Below are positions 15,236 through 22,888 of a stretch of 64,000 nt of DNA, in pieces. The position numbers were made by a program, and so were the translations under genes. The DNA comes from Streptomyces sp. MA5143a (GTDB lineage Bacteria > Actinomycetota > Actinomycetes > Streptomycetales > Streptomycetaceae), in contig NZ_OLMK01000121.1 of NCBI RefSeq assembly GCF_900290235.1, forward strand, positions 18,382 through 82,381, in the 5' to 3' direction. How positions within the stretch are numbered: the first letter of the stretch is position 1; each line of letters begins with the position of its first letter. The notes beneath the pieces are model-generated. The model saw only the letters and a program-made list of their open reading frames with translations, ran no database searches and had not been told where the DNA came from.

Positions 15236-16167
15236 GCGGTGTACCGGGCCGGGGGGCGCATTCCGCGGAGGTCCCCGAGCAGCGCGAGACGCAGTACGCC
15301 TACCACCGTGAGCTGTTCCCGGCCCTGCACGACTGGGAGCGCACCGAGCGGTCGATCGTGGAGTTCACCGGCGAGACGGGTCCGAGCGGACTGCTCGGAC
15401 TCGACCAGATGGGTCATTTCGGCCCGCAGGGCTGCGACTTGGTGGCCGACGCCGTGCGGGACCGGACCGTGCGGGCCGCGTGGTCCGCGCCCGTGGCGGT
15501 GTGCGAGCTGGGCAGCGGGTTCGGCGGCGCGCTGCGCTACACCGTGGACCGGCTCGCGTCGGTCGGCGTACCGGTGCGGCGCGCCTTCGGCGTGGAGCTG
15601 GTCGCCGAACACGTCGCGGTCAGCCGCCGCATCAGTGAACGGCACGGCTTCGCCCGGGTCACCGAGGTGTGCGCGTCGGCGACCGAGGTTCCCCTGCCGG
15701 GTGGCTCACTCGACGTGGTGGTGGTGACGGGGTCCATGCCGCACTTCCCGGACCCCGGGGCGGTCCTTCGGGAGGCGGCGCGACTGTTGCGGCCGGGCGG
15801 AGCGCTGGTGCTCACCGAGGAGGTCAGCCTCACCCCCGCGTCCGCTCCTCCGTCGCCGGAGTTCCGCCGCACACACCCGGAGGGGGTCTTCTTCACGACG
15901 CCGCTCCCGGACCGGCTGCGGCAGCTCGCGGAGGCCGGGTTCGCGGACGTGGCACGGCGGGATCTGACGCCGTGGGCGGTGGAGCTGCTCGCGGAACGGC
16001 TCAAAGTGGTGCGGCTGTTCCGGGGCAGCGTCGCCGGCATCTACGGGGAGGCCGCGACCGACCTGATCCGGGAGACGCTGCTTGCCGCGCGGGCCGAGTA
16101 CCGGGCGGGGCGGTTGCTGCCGAGTCTGATCACCGCTGTTCGGGCGGCGGCCGGGGGCCAGGTCTGA
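15232..16167 (+). CDS. Class I SAM-dependent methyltransferase
   Basis: A 311-residue methyltransferase. Motif I is VCELGSGFGGAL, the acidic strand is FGVELVAEHV, motif II is SLDVVVVTGSMPHF, and the post-motif is LLRPGGALVLTEEV. About 80 residues precede the Rossmann core (HRELFPALHDWE..., LDQMGHFGPQG). The GTG start at 15232 follows GGGGAGGAAC. It is likely to use SAM from the archaeal-type synthetase in the same cluster to N-, O- or C-methylate the product. Confidence 0.87.
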   Translation: MSGVPGRGAHSAEVPEQRETQYAYHRELFPALHDWERTERSIVEFTGETGPSGLLGLDQMGHFGPQGCDLVADAVRDRTVRAAWSAPVAVCELGSGFGGALRYTVDRLASVGVPVRRAFGVELVAEHVAVSRRISERHGFARVTEVCASATEVPLPGGSLDVVVVTGSMPHFPDPGAVLREAARLLRPGGALVLTEEVSLTPASAPPSPEFRRTHPEGVFFTTPLPDRLRQLAEAGFADVARRDLTPWAVELLAERLKVVRLFRGSVAGIYGEAATDLIRETLLAARAEYRAGRLLPSLITAVRAAAGGQV

Positions 16168-16195
16168 TCACCGCTGTCCGGACACGCGGGACACC

Positions 16196-16233
16196 CGCTG
16201 CCGGGTGCCCCGAGTGCGGGGCACCCGGCAGCG
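16196..16233. terminator. Strong bidirectional terminator
   Basis: A perfect 16-bp GC-rich stem (16196-16211 pairs with 16218-16233) with the 6-nt loop GAGTGC, placed between the convergent methyltransferase and IclR genes. There is no U-tract, as is usual in Streptomyces. It serves both strands and closes the metabolic cluster on the right. Confidence 0.85.
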
Positions 16234-16235
16234 CG

Positions 16236-16967
16236 TCAGGACCAGCGAGCCAGCTCGGGGGTGCGCTGGAGGGCGCGGGAGGCAGCGGCGGCGGCTGCCT
16301 GGAGGTGAGAGGCGGCCTGGGTCTCACGCAGCCGGCCGGCGGGGGAGGAGACGGCGAGGGCGCCGATCACCGTGTCCGGTGACAGCAGGAGGGGAGCCGC
16401 GAGAGCGACCGTCTCCGCCCTTCGCAGAACGACGAGGTCCTTCCGGCGCTCGCGGGTCGGTTCCTCGCCGCCGAAGGTGCCGAGGACCGCGTCGTTCCCT
16501 TCTGTATGGTTCGACGGCGTGTTGTGGAATCTGAGTATCTCTCCGGCGGCGTTGGTGGAGATGGAGACCTGTTCTCCGAATTCTCTTTCGCTGTCGTGGG
16601 AGAAGTAAACAGAATCGACCAGTCCCGCGCTGCCGTCGAGAGCGTCGGACATGAACACGTACGCGCCGCCGCGGGTGAGGCGGTGCAGCCGCTCGACGAA
16701 CGGTCGTGTCACCCCCCGCAGTTCCATCTGCCTCGGTACACGGGCGCCCAGTACGAAGAGGGAGACGCCCAACCGTAACCCGTTCTCACCGCGTTCCAGC
16801 ATGCGCTCCTTCAGTAATTCGGCGACGATGCGATGGGCCGTTGCCTTGGGCATGTCGGCACGTCGTGCGAGTTCGGAGAGGGGGAGCTCCCGTTCGTGCG
16901 GGCGAAAGCAGCGCAGGATGCTCAGGCCGCGGGCGAGCATGGAGCGAGAACTGTTCTGGTCGGACAA
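16236..16967 (-). CDS. IclR-family transcriptional regulator (cluster-linked)
   Basis: A 243-residue IclR regulator. The N-terminal winged helix (SMLARGLSILRCF, LSELARRADMPKATAHRIVAELL) occupies residues 8-60, and the C-terminal GAF-like effector domain follows (GGAYVFMSDAL, VSISTNAAGEILRFH). Codons 51 (16815-16817) and 64 (16776-16778) are both TTA, so its translation should need bldA tRNA. Base composition is less GC-rich than neighbouring genes. It faces the aminotransferase/methyltransferase unit and probably controls the cluster. Confidence 0.9.
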   Translation of the reverse strand: MSDQNSSRSMLARGLSILRCFRPHERELPLSELARRADMPKATAHRIVAELLKERMLERGENGLRLGVSLFVLGARVPRQMELRGVTRPFVERLHRLTRGGAYVFMSDALDGSAGLVDSVYFSHDSEREFGEQVSISTNAAGEILRFHNTPSNHTEGNDAVLGTFGGEEPTRERRKDLVVLRRAETVALAAPLLLSPDTVIGALAVSSPAGRLRETQAASHLQAAAAAASRALQRTPELARWS

Positions 16968-17583
16968 CGAAGCCTTCTTCCGGGACGTGGGGAGAGGGGT
17001 GCGACACCCTGTGAACCTCTCGGGGCGACGCCCCGAGAGGCCGCTCGGACGGCCGCCGGAAGCCGGTCCTTCTTCCCTCCTGGTCCTGGTCGACCGTCGC
17101 TCGGGACGACACGCACCAGTACCCCCGCATCACCAGAATGGTCAGTTCCGGACGACTCGTCGTGAACCCTGCGGGAAGCTCTCCCGAAGGAACGATGTAC
17201 TCGGAATTCACTTTACCAGCGCGGAATTCGAGCAGAATGTGCAACGGAGCGAGAACGAGCCAAAGCGAAGAAGGTGGCGGGAGGTTGTTTGAGTGCGACC
17301 ATGCCCTTCTCACCAACAGGCGGACGATGGTCGCCCGGCCTTGACCGAAAGCCAAAGAGCGCATGCGAAAGGGAATCGGCCACTTCCGGGGAGGGGTCGC
17401 CGGGCGTGTTCCCCCGATTATGTGCACCAACGTTCCCTCAGGAGTGCCTGATGTCTGCCCGCAAGGCCCTTGCCGAAAATACCCGGGGCTGTCGGTGCGA
17501 CGGGTTCACTCCGTGCCGCCCGCACCGAGGGAGCCCGAACGGCGAACGGTGCCGCCGGGGGCGCCGGATGGGCCGGGCTCGCC
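16968..17583. other. AT-richer intergenic region upstream of the IclR gene (616 bp)
   Basis: No convincing gene. Its composition is visibly less GC-rich than the surroundings, especially 17150-17300. It holds the hairpin at 17016-17040, two copies of CGGAATTC at 17202 and 17222 (starts 20 bp apart, two helical turns) that could be an operator, and a weak small-ORF candidate at 17451. It could be a transfer or rearrangement boundary. Confidence 0.5.
17016..17040. promoter_or_regulatory. Perfect hairpin in the IclR 5' region
   Basis: CCTCTCGGGG, loop CGACG, CCCCGAGAGG: a perfect 10-bp stem located 49 bp upstream of the IclR ATG on the template for its leader. A smaller inverted repeat (GGGTG-CGA-CACCC) sits just beside it at about 16998-17010. 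It could be an mRNA leader structure or an operator. Confidence 0.45.
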
Positions 17584-17612
17584 TCACCAGCCCGTCAGCA
17601 GGAGGTGGTTGA
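17451..17612 (+). CDS. Doubtful small ORF with good ribosome-binding site
   Basis: A 53-codon ORF beginning MSARKALAENTRGCRCDGF, with AGGAG 7 nt before the ATG. The first 20 residues have normal composition and three cysteines follow (GCRC...PC), but the second half is Arg/Gly-rich, as expected of unconstrained high-GC sequence, and it overlaps the convergent membrane-protein gene. It may be a short peptide gene or the start of a truncated gene. Confidence 0.2.
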   Translation: MSARKALAENTRGCRCDGFTPCRPHRGSPNGERCRRGRRMGRARLTSPSAGGG

Positions 17613-18906
17613 GGAGCAGTGCCAGGGTCGCCTGGGCGGTCAGCCAGGCGCGGGGGCGGTCGAGGAAGGCGCCCGCCGCGAGCAGCCACATCGCGAACGG
17701 CAGCCAGATCCGCTCCGTCTCCGCCTTGCTCATCCCGGACAGGTCCGCGACGAGCAGCATGAGCAGGGCCGAGCACACCAGCAGCCCCAGACGGCGCTCG
17801 ACGGCGGGCAAGGCGCCCCATCGCGCGAGGACGGCGCCCGTGCGGCGCAGACCCGCCACTGTCGCCGGGCCCACGACGAGGACCGTACAGGCGAGATTGG
17901 CCCACACCCAGTAGCCGTACGGGCGGAAGCCGCCCGCGCCCTGGTGGTAGCGCTCCACCAGCAGGCGGTACGCCTCCCACCAGTCGAAGCCCACCACGGT
18001 GAACGCCGCCGGGACGACGCAGAGTCCCCCGATCACGTACGGGAGGACCGCCCGCCGCCGGGAGCCGAGGAACAGGACGGCCGCCACCATCACGGCGAAG
18101 AGCGTGAGGCCGTACGACAGGTAGACCGTGAGACCGAGCAGGAGCCCGGCGGCGAAGGCGGTCGTCCGCGGCCGGTGCCCGGTCACCGCGAGGGCCAGGA
18201 ACGCCACGGCCCAGGCGGCGACCGCCGCGAAGTACCCGTCCGCCGACGTCCCGGCCCACACCGCCGCCGGGGACAGGACCAGGAACGGGGCGGCGCGCCG
18301 CGCCAGGGCCTCACTGGTGAGCGTCCGTACGGTGACGAGAACCGCGGCCGTGGTGGCCGCCCCCACCGTGATGACGAGGACGCCCGCCCAGGCACCGCCG
18401 CCCAGGCCGATCCGGTCGAGGAGGACGAAGGTGAGCGTGGCCCCCGGCGGGTGGCCCGCGACGTGCGGGGGCCAGTGGTCGGGTGAGCCGAGCAGGATGT
18501 GCCGGGTGAAGTCCCGCAGGGTGCGGGGGATGTCGTCGAAGCGGTCGATGACCTGGAGGTACTCGTACCGGGTCGTCAGCCGACGGGCGATTCCACGGTG
18601 CCAGCCGTCGACGAGGGCGAGGGAGAACGTCCACGCCGTGGCGGTGGCCCACGCGGTCCACAGCAGGGGCCGCCAGGGCAGCCGGGCGGCCAGGGCCGGG
18701 CCGTACGCCACGACGGCGACGGCCACGGCCGGCGCCGCCGGCGTGCCGGGGCCGACGTGGGGCAGCCAGTTGGCGTACAGGGGCGGCCACCCCACGTGCA
18801 GGACGTCCTTGGCGCGCTTGACGGCGACGCCGACCAGCGCGGCCGTCACGACGAGCAGCGCGGCGGCGGCGACGGCGTACAGGTCGCGGCGGAGATCGCG
18901 GTTCAC
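17584..18906 (-). CDS. Polytopic membrane protein, possible GT-C glycosyltransferase
   Basis: A 440-residue protein with about 11-12 hydrophobic segments. After the first helix an extracellular-type loop contains YLQVIDRFDDIPR and SPDHWPPHVAGHPPGATL; acidic and histidine-containing first loops of this kind are typical of GT-C lipid-linked-sugar transferases. It is transcribed alone and faces away from the molybdoenzyme gene. I cannot name a substrate. Confidence 0.6.
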   Translation of the reverse strand: MNRDLRRDLYAVAAAALLVVTAALVGVAVKRAKDVLHVGWPPLYANWLPHVGPGTPAAPAVAVAVVAYGPALAARLPWRPLLWTAWATATAWTFSLALVDGWHRGIARRLTTRYEYLQVIDRFDDIPRTLRDFTRHILLGSPDHWPPHVAGHPPGATLTFVLLDRIGLGGGAWAGVLVITVGAATTAAVLVTVRTLTSEALARRAAPFLVLSPAAVWAGTSADGYFAAVAAWAVAFLALAVTGHRPRTTAFAAGLLLGLTVYLSYGLTLFAVMVAAVLFLGSRRRAVLPYVIGGLCVVPAAFTVVGFDWWEAYRLLVERYHQGAGGFRPYGYWVWANLACTVLVVGPATVAGLRRTGAVLARWGALPAVERRLGLLVCSALLMLLVADLSGMSKAETERIWLPFAMWLLAAGAFLDRPRAWLTAQATLALLLNHLLLTGW

Positions 18907-19022
18907 GCTCCGAGACGTTAGGCCGGACAGCGGCCGGTGCCCGCCCGACGGGCGCGGACGTCAGCGTTTCGTCATGAGTCGCGCACCCCCGCACCGGGTC
19001 CCCCGGGCCTAGCGTCGGGGGC

Positions 19023-20285
19023 ATGGAACGGTCCCCTTCCTCGCCCGCCTTCTGGCGCAGTCCCCTGCGCGGTCCCTGGTTCACCTCCCTCCTCGGCGTG
19101 GTCCTCCTCGCCGGGATCACCGTGCTGTTCGTGACGGGACTGCTGTCGTACGCCGCGTACAACCCGGATCTGTCGCCGGTCAACGACAAGACCCCGGACA
19201 AGGGCGTCCTCGGCTTCTATCTGTTCCCCTGGCCGACGGACCCACCCTGGCTCTACCGACTCACCCAGGGCGTCCACGTCACCCTCGGGATCGCGCTCGT
19301 CCCCGTGCTGCTGGCCAAGCTGTGGTCTGTGGTGCCGAGGCTGTTCCAACTGCCCCCGGCGCGGTCCGTGGCCCACGCCCTGGAGCGGCTCTCCCTGCTC
19401 CTGCTCGTCGGCGGTGTGCTGTTCGAGTTCGTGACCGGTGTGCTCAACATCCAGCTCGCCTACGTCTTTCCCGGCTCCTTCTACCCCCTGCACTTCTACG
19501 GGGCCTGGGTGTTCTTCGCGGCGTTCGCCGTCCACGTGGTGCTGAGGGCGCCGACAGCCCTACGCAACCTGCGCCGGATGCGCACCGGTGACGAGGAAGG
19601 GGCCGCGCCTCCGGTGTCGGCCGAGGAACCCTCGCTGGTGTCCCCGAGTCCGGACGAGCCCACCGTGTCACGGCGCGGTGCCGTGTGGCTGGTCGGGGGC
19701 GGATCCCTGCTGCTGCTCGGGACGACCGCGGGCCAGAACTTCGACGGCCCGGTACGACGCACGGCCCTCCTCGCCCCGCACGGTGGCGCCGACCCGGGCA
19801 GCGGACCGAACGGCTTCCAGATCAACAAGACGGCCGCGGCGAGAGGGATCAGCGCGGCGGAGACGAGCGAGGAGGCATGGCGCCTGGTCGTCACCGGACC
19901 TTCCGGCACCGTCCGGCTGAGCCGCGCCGAACTGGCGGAACTGCCCCTGCACAGCGCGGCACTGCCCATCGCCTGCGTCGAGGGCTGGTCCACCTCCGAC
20001 CAGTGGTGGCGGGGCGTACGGCTGCGGGACCTCGCCGCACTCGTCGGACACGAACCCGAGACCGCCCCCGACGTCCTGGTGGAGTCCCTCCAGCGGCACG
20101 GCGCCTTCCGCCGCGCCGCCCTGCGCGCCAACCAGGTCCGCGACCCCCGCTCCCTGCTCGCCCTGGACGTGAACGGCGAGCGGCTGTCCCCGGACCACGG
20201 CCACCCGGCGCGGATCATCGTGCCCGCCGCGCCCGGAGTCCTCAACACCAAGTGGGTGGCACGGATGACGTTCGGAGAGCTGTGA
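19023..20285 (+). CDS. Membrane-anchored sulfite-oxidase-fold molybdoenzyme
   Basis: A 420-residue two-part protein. Residues 1-190 form four to five membrane helices of cytochrome b561/YedZ character, with histidines in QGVHVTLG, PLHFYGAW and AVHVVL that could bind heme. After a linker and another hydrophobic stretch (AVWLVGGGSLLLLG), residues 280-420 are a sulfite-oxidase-type molybdopterin domain with the Mo-ligand cysteine in LPIACVEGWS and the end GVLNTKWVARM. The layout looks like MsrP and MsrQ fused. The following gene overlaps its stop by one base. Confidence 0.78.
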   Translation: MERSPSSPAFWRSPLRGPWFTSLLGVVLLAGITVLFVTGLLSYAAYNPDLSPVNDKTPDKGVLGFYLFPWPTDPPWLYRLTQGVHVTLGIALVPVLLAKLWSVVPRLFQLPPARSVAHALERLSLLLLVGGVLFEFVTGVLNIQLAYVFPGSFYPLHFYGAWVFFAAFAVHVVLRAPTALRNLRRMRTGDEEGAAPPVSAEEPSLVSPSPDEPTVSRRGAVWLVGGGSLLLLGTTAGQNFDGPVRRTALLAPHGGADPGSGPNGFQINKTAAARGISAAETSEEAWRLVVTGPSGTVRLSRAELAELPLHSAALPIACVEGWSTSDQWWRGVRLRDLAALVGHEPETAPDVLVESLQRHGAFRRAALRANQVRDPRSLLALDVNGERLSPDHGHPARIIVPAAPGVLNTKWVARMTFGEL

Positions 20286-20782
20286 TGACCACGTACCGGC
20301 TGCCGCTCGGCAGCCCCCTGCAACTGCTGCTCCTGGCCTGCTCGTTCGCGCTCGCCGGGTACGCCGGGGTGCGGCTGCTCGCGGACGACTGGCTCGGCGT
20401 CGCGCTGTGGTTCGTGGGAGCCGCGGTGGTGCACGACCTCGTCCTGCTGCCGCTGTACGCGGCGGCGGACCGCGCGCTCGTCCGGGCGGCGGACAGGGCC
20501 GGGTCCCGCGCGGGGGCGGCGGCCACGCCGCCCCAGGGAGGGCGGGCGCGCGTCATGTACGTGCGGGTGCCCGCCGCCCTGTCCGGGCTGCTCCTGCTGG
20601 TGTGGTTCCCGCTGATCAGCGGGCGGGTCGCGGACCGCTACGCCTCCGCCACCGGGATGTCGGCCAGTGGCTTCCTGGGCCGCTGGCTGCTGATCACGGC
20701 GCTGCTGTTCGGCTGTTCGGCGCTGCTGTTGGTGCTGCGGGCCCGCAGGGCGACGAAGGACCGCCCGCCCGCCGTCCACTGA
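20285..20782 (+). CDS. Small four-helix membrane protein
   Basis: A 165-residue protein starting inside the TGATG overlap with the molybdoenzyme gene. It has four hydrophobic segments (about 12-32, 38-58, 95-112, 130-152) and a basic middle loop. I do not recognise a family. Tight coupling suggests it helps assemble or anchor the molybdoenzyme. Its last 145 bp lie opposite the 3' end of the convergent methyltransferase gene. Confidence 0.7.
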   Translation: MTTYRLPLGSPLQLLLLACSFALAGYAGVRLLADDWLGVALWFVGAAVVHDLVLLPLYAAADRALVRAADRAGSRAGAAATPPQGGRARVMYVRVPAALSGLLLLVWFPLISGRVADRYASATGMSASGFLGRWLLITALLFGCSALLLVLRARRATKDRPPAVH

Positions 20783-21447
20783 TCGGCGGCACGCCAGCCG
20801 AGGGGGCGGGCGTGCCGCAGCAGTGCAGGGGTGCCGAGTCGCGCCCACGGGAACGCAGCCTCGGCGCCGGCGTCGGATCCGGCGCCGCTCACCAGGCGGA
20901 CCTCGGCCCGCTCGTCCACATCCATCGGCACCGTCTCCGCGATCAACAGACCACCGGGGCACAGCAGTCGGGCCAGTCGGCGGAGCAGGGCGGCAGGGTC
21001 GCCGCCGATGCCGAGGTTGCCGTCGAGGAGCAGCGCGGTGTCCCAGCGGCCCTCGCCGGGCAGCGGTTCGAACACCGAGCGGGTGAGGGCCTGGCCGCCG
21101 AGCCGCCGGGTGCGGGCGACGGCGGCCCGGCTGACGTCGACGCCGAGCACGGGCCGCCCGCGGGCGGCGAGTTCGGCGACCAGCCGCCCCGGCCCGCACC
21201 CGACGTCGAGGACGGCGCCCTCGCACCGTTCCAGGACCTGGAGGTCCACCTCGTCGGCGCGGGCGCACCACCGTTCCACGTCCAGGGGCAGCATCCAGCC
21301 GTCGCCGCGGCGCAGGAACAGCGGGCCCCGGCCGGCGCGCAGGGCGTCGGCGTAGGGATCGCAGGCCCAGGCCGGGTGGTCCGAGGGCCGGGCCGGGTCC
21401 GAGGGCCGGGCCGGCCGCCGTATGGTGTCCTGCCTCTGCCCGCTCAT
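20638..21447 (-). CDS. Class I methyltransferase
   Basis: A 269-residue SAM-dependent methyltransferase: motif I AVLDVGCGPGRLV, VLGVDVSRAAV, LLLDGNLGIGGDP, LLCPGGLLIAETV. The ATG at 21447 overlaps the DUF2064 gene stop (ATGA). The last 25 or so residues after SFVALRAR (Ser/Pro-rich) look unconstrained and are read antisense through the end of the convergent membrane-protein gene, suggesting the original stop was lost. Last gene of the GT2-DUF2064-methyltransferase operon. Confidence 0.82.
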   Translation of the reverse strand: MSGQRQDTIRRPARPSDPARPSDHPAWACDPYADALRAGRGPLFLRRGDGWMLPLDVERWCARADEVDLQVLERCEGAVLDVGCGPGRLVAELAARGRPVLGVDVSRAAVARTRRLGGQALTRSVFEPLPGEGRWDTALLLDGNLGIGGDPAALLRRLARLLCPGGLLIAETVPMDVDERAEVRLVSGAGSDAGAEAAFPWARLGTPALLRHARPLGWRAADQWTAGGRSFVALRARSTNSSAEQPNSSAVISSQRPRKPLADIPVAEA

Positions 21448-22061
21448 CGGCCGCTGACCGCGCGCAGCCGGGCCAGTTCCGCCGCGAACCGGCCGTGCGG
21501 CGCGACCGCGGCCACGGCCTCGGCGTCGTCGGCCGTGTCGACGTCCCTGAGGACCGGCAGGTCGCGGACCCGCAGACCGGCGGCGGTCAGCCGGGCCCGC
21601 TGGACGGCACCGGTGGCGGACGTCGACATGGGCACCCCCCTCAGCAGCTCCGGGTCCGGTGCGGTGAGCCCGAGGGCCCAGAACCCGCCGTCCCGCGCCG
21701 GACCGAAGTACGCGTCGCAGGCCGCCAGGTCCACGGTCAGCAGCTCCGGGGTGATCTGCGGGGTGTCCATGCCGATGAGCAGGGCGGGGCCGTCGCAGTC
21801 GGCGAAGGCGGCGGCGAGCCGTTCGTCCAGCCCGCCGTCCCGCTGCGGTACGACGTCGAAGCCGGGCGGCAGCCAGGGGCCCGGCTCCCCGTCCAGGACC
21901 AGGACACGACGGTCCGCGGGGGCCGCGGCCACCGCGTCCAGGGTGTCCACGAGGGCGGCCTCGGCGAGCGCCGCCGCCTCGGCCGGGCTGAAGGGCGGGC
22001 ACAGCCGGGTCTTCACGCGGCCCGGCCTCGGCTCCTTGGCGATGACGAGGAGCGTGGTCAT
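21444..22061 (-). CDS. DUF2064 / TIGR04282-type glycosyltransferase-like protein
   Basis: A 205-residue protein with the start MTTLLVIAKEPRPGRVKTRL and the core GPALLIGMDTPQITPELL, both diagnostic of the DUF2064 family (nucleotidyl-sugar-transferase-like fold, rSAM/selenodomain-associated transferase 1). GARDGGFWALGL-type and DVDTADD motifs follow. Start and stop both overlap neighbours as ATGA, so it works with the GT2 upstream and the methyltransferase downstream. Product unknown. Confidence 0.86.
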   Translation of the reverse strand: MTTLLVIAKEPRPGRVKTRLCPPFSPAEAAALAEAALVDTLDAVAAAPADRRVLVLDGEPGPWLPPGFDVVPQRDGGLDERLAAAFADCDGPALLIGMDTPQITPELLTVDLAACDAYFGPARDGGFWALGLTAPDPELLRGVPMSTSATGAVQRARLTAAGLRVRDLPVLRDVDTADDAEAVAAVAPHGRFAAELARLRAVSGR

Positions 22062-22765
22062 CGGCGGGCCCCCTCCGCCTCGGCGGGCGCCGGAGTCTCG
22101 TTGAGGACGCGGCTCATGTCCCGCACCGCCTGCCAGGTGCCCCGCCAGGTACCCGTCACCTTCGAGGCCCCGGTGCGCGGCCGGTACGGCACGTCGTGCT
22201 CGGTGACGCGCCAGCCCGCGTCGGCGGCACGCACCACCATCTGGAGCGGATAGCCGCTGCGCCGGTCGGTCAGGCCGAGGGCGAGGAGCGGTTCACGGCG
22301 GGCGGCGCGCAGCGGGCCCAGGTCGTGCAGGCGCAGCCCCGTACGGCGGCGCACCATCCGGGCGAGCGCCAGATTGCCGGCCCGGGCGTGCGCGGGCCAC
22401 GCGCCCCGGCCCTGCGGACGTCGTCTGCCGAGCACCAGGTCGGCCCGCCCGTCCGCGACCTCGGTGACGAAGGGGACGAGGAGGGACGGGTCGAGGGAGG
22501 CGTCGCAGTCGCAGAAGCACACGATGTCGGCGGTCGCGGCGGTCAGCCCGGCATGGCAGGCCGCCCCGAAGCCACGGCGCGGTTCATGGATCACCTGCGC
22601 GCCCAACGAGCGGGCGAGGTCCGCCGAACCGTCGGTCGAGCCGTTGTCCACGACGAGGGCGCGCCAGCCGGCCGGGATCCTGGCCAGCACCCAGGGCAGG
22701 GCCTCCGCCTCGTCCAGGCAGGGCAGCACGACGTCGACGCCGGAAGGCGGGGGAGAGGTAGTCAC
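22058..22765 (-). CDS. Family 2 glycosyltransferase
   Basis: A 235-residue GT-A enzyme: VDVVLPCLDEAEALPWVL, VVDNGSTDGSAD, and CFCDCDASLD for the DxD, then GASKVTGTWRGTW near the end. No membrane helices are visible. GTG 22765 is chosen because AGGG lies 8 nt upstream; an in-frame GTG at 22774 is possible. First gene of a three-gene coupled operon, divergent from the two-component system, so the 123-bp gap should hold both promoters. Confidence 0.85.
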   Translation of the reverse strand: MTTSPPPSGVDVVLPCLDEAEALPWVLARIPAGWRALVVDNGSTDGSADLARSLGAQVIHEPRRGFGAACHAGLTAATADIVCFCDCDASLDPSLLVPFVTEVADGRADLVLGRRRPQGRGAWPAHARAGNLALARMVRRRTGLRLHDLGPLRAARREPLLALGLTDRRSGYPLQMVVRAADAGWRVTEHDVPYRPRTGASKVTGTWRGTWQAVRDMSRVLNETPAPAEAEGARR

Positions 22766-22888
22766 GGCTTTCACCCTACGAGGACGAACTTCGCACAACG
22801 GGCGCCGTCTCCTTACGAAACGCGGACGTCGACGGCCCCCGCACGGTCCGCGCCGCCCGAACGCCCGGCGAGGTGCGAGGCTGACCGC

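Noticed and set aside
9..16167. Lasso-peptide or other RiPP cluster because of the HprK-like gene and a short ORF.
   Set aside because: No asparagine-synthetase-like cyclase, transglutaminase-type protease, RRE or lanthipeptide enzyme is present; the short ORF lacks a leader/core layout.
9..16167. Aristeromycin-type carbocyclic nucleoside cluster because of the MIPS-like enzyme.
   Set aside because: Only the MIPS relation is shared as far as I can tell; there is no evidence for nucleobase attachment enzymes. Kept only as a precedent for a re-purposed MIPS.
16786..17430. A 214-codon frame on the minus strand overlapping the start of the IclR gene.
   Set aside because: Overlaps the clear IclR HTH in another frame, and no domain is recognisable.
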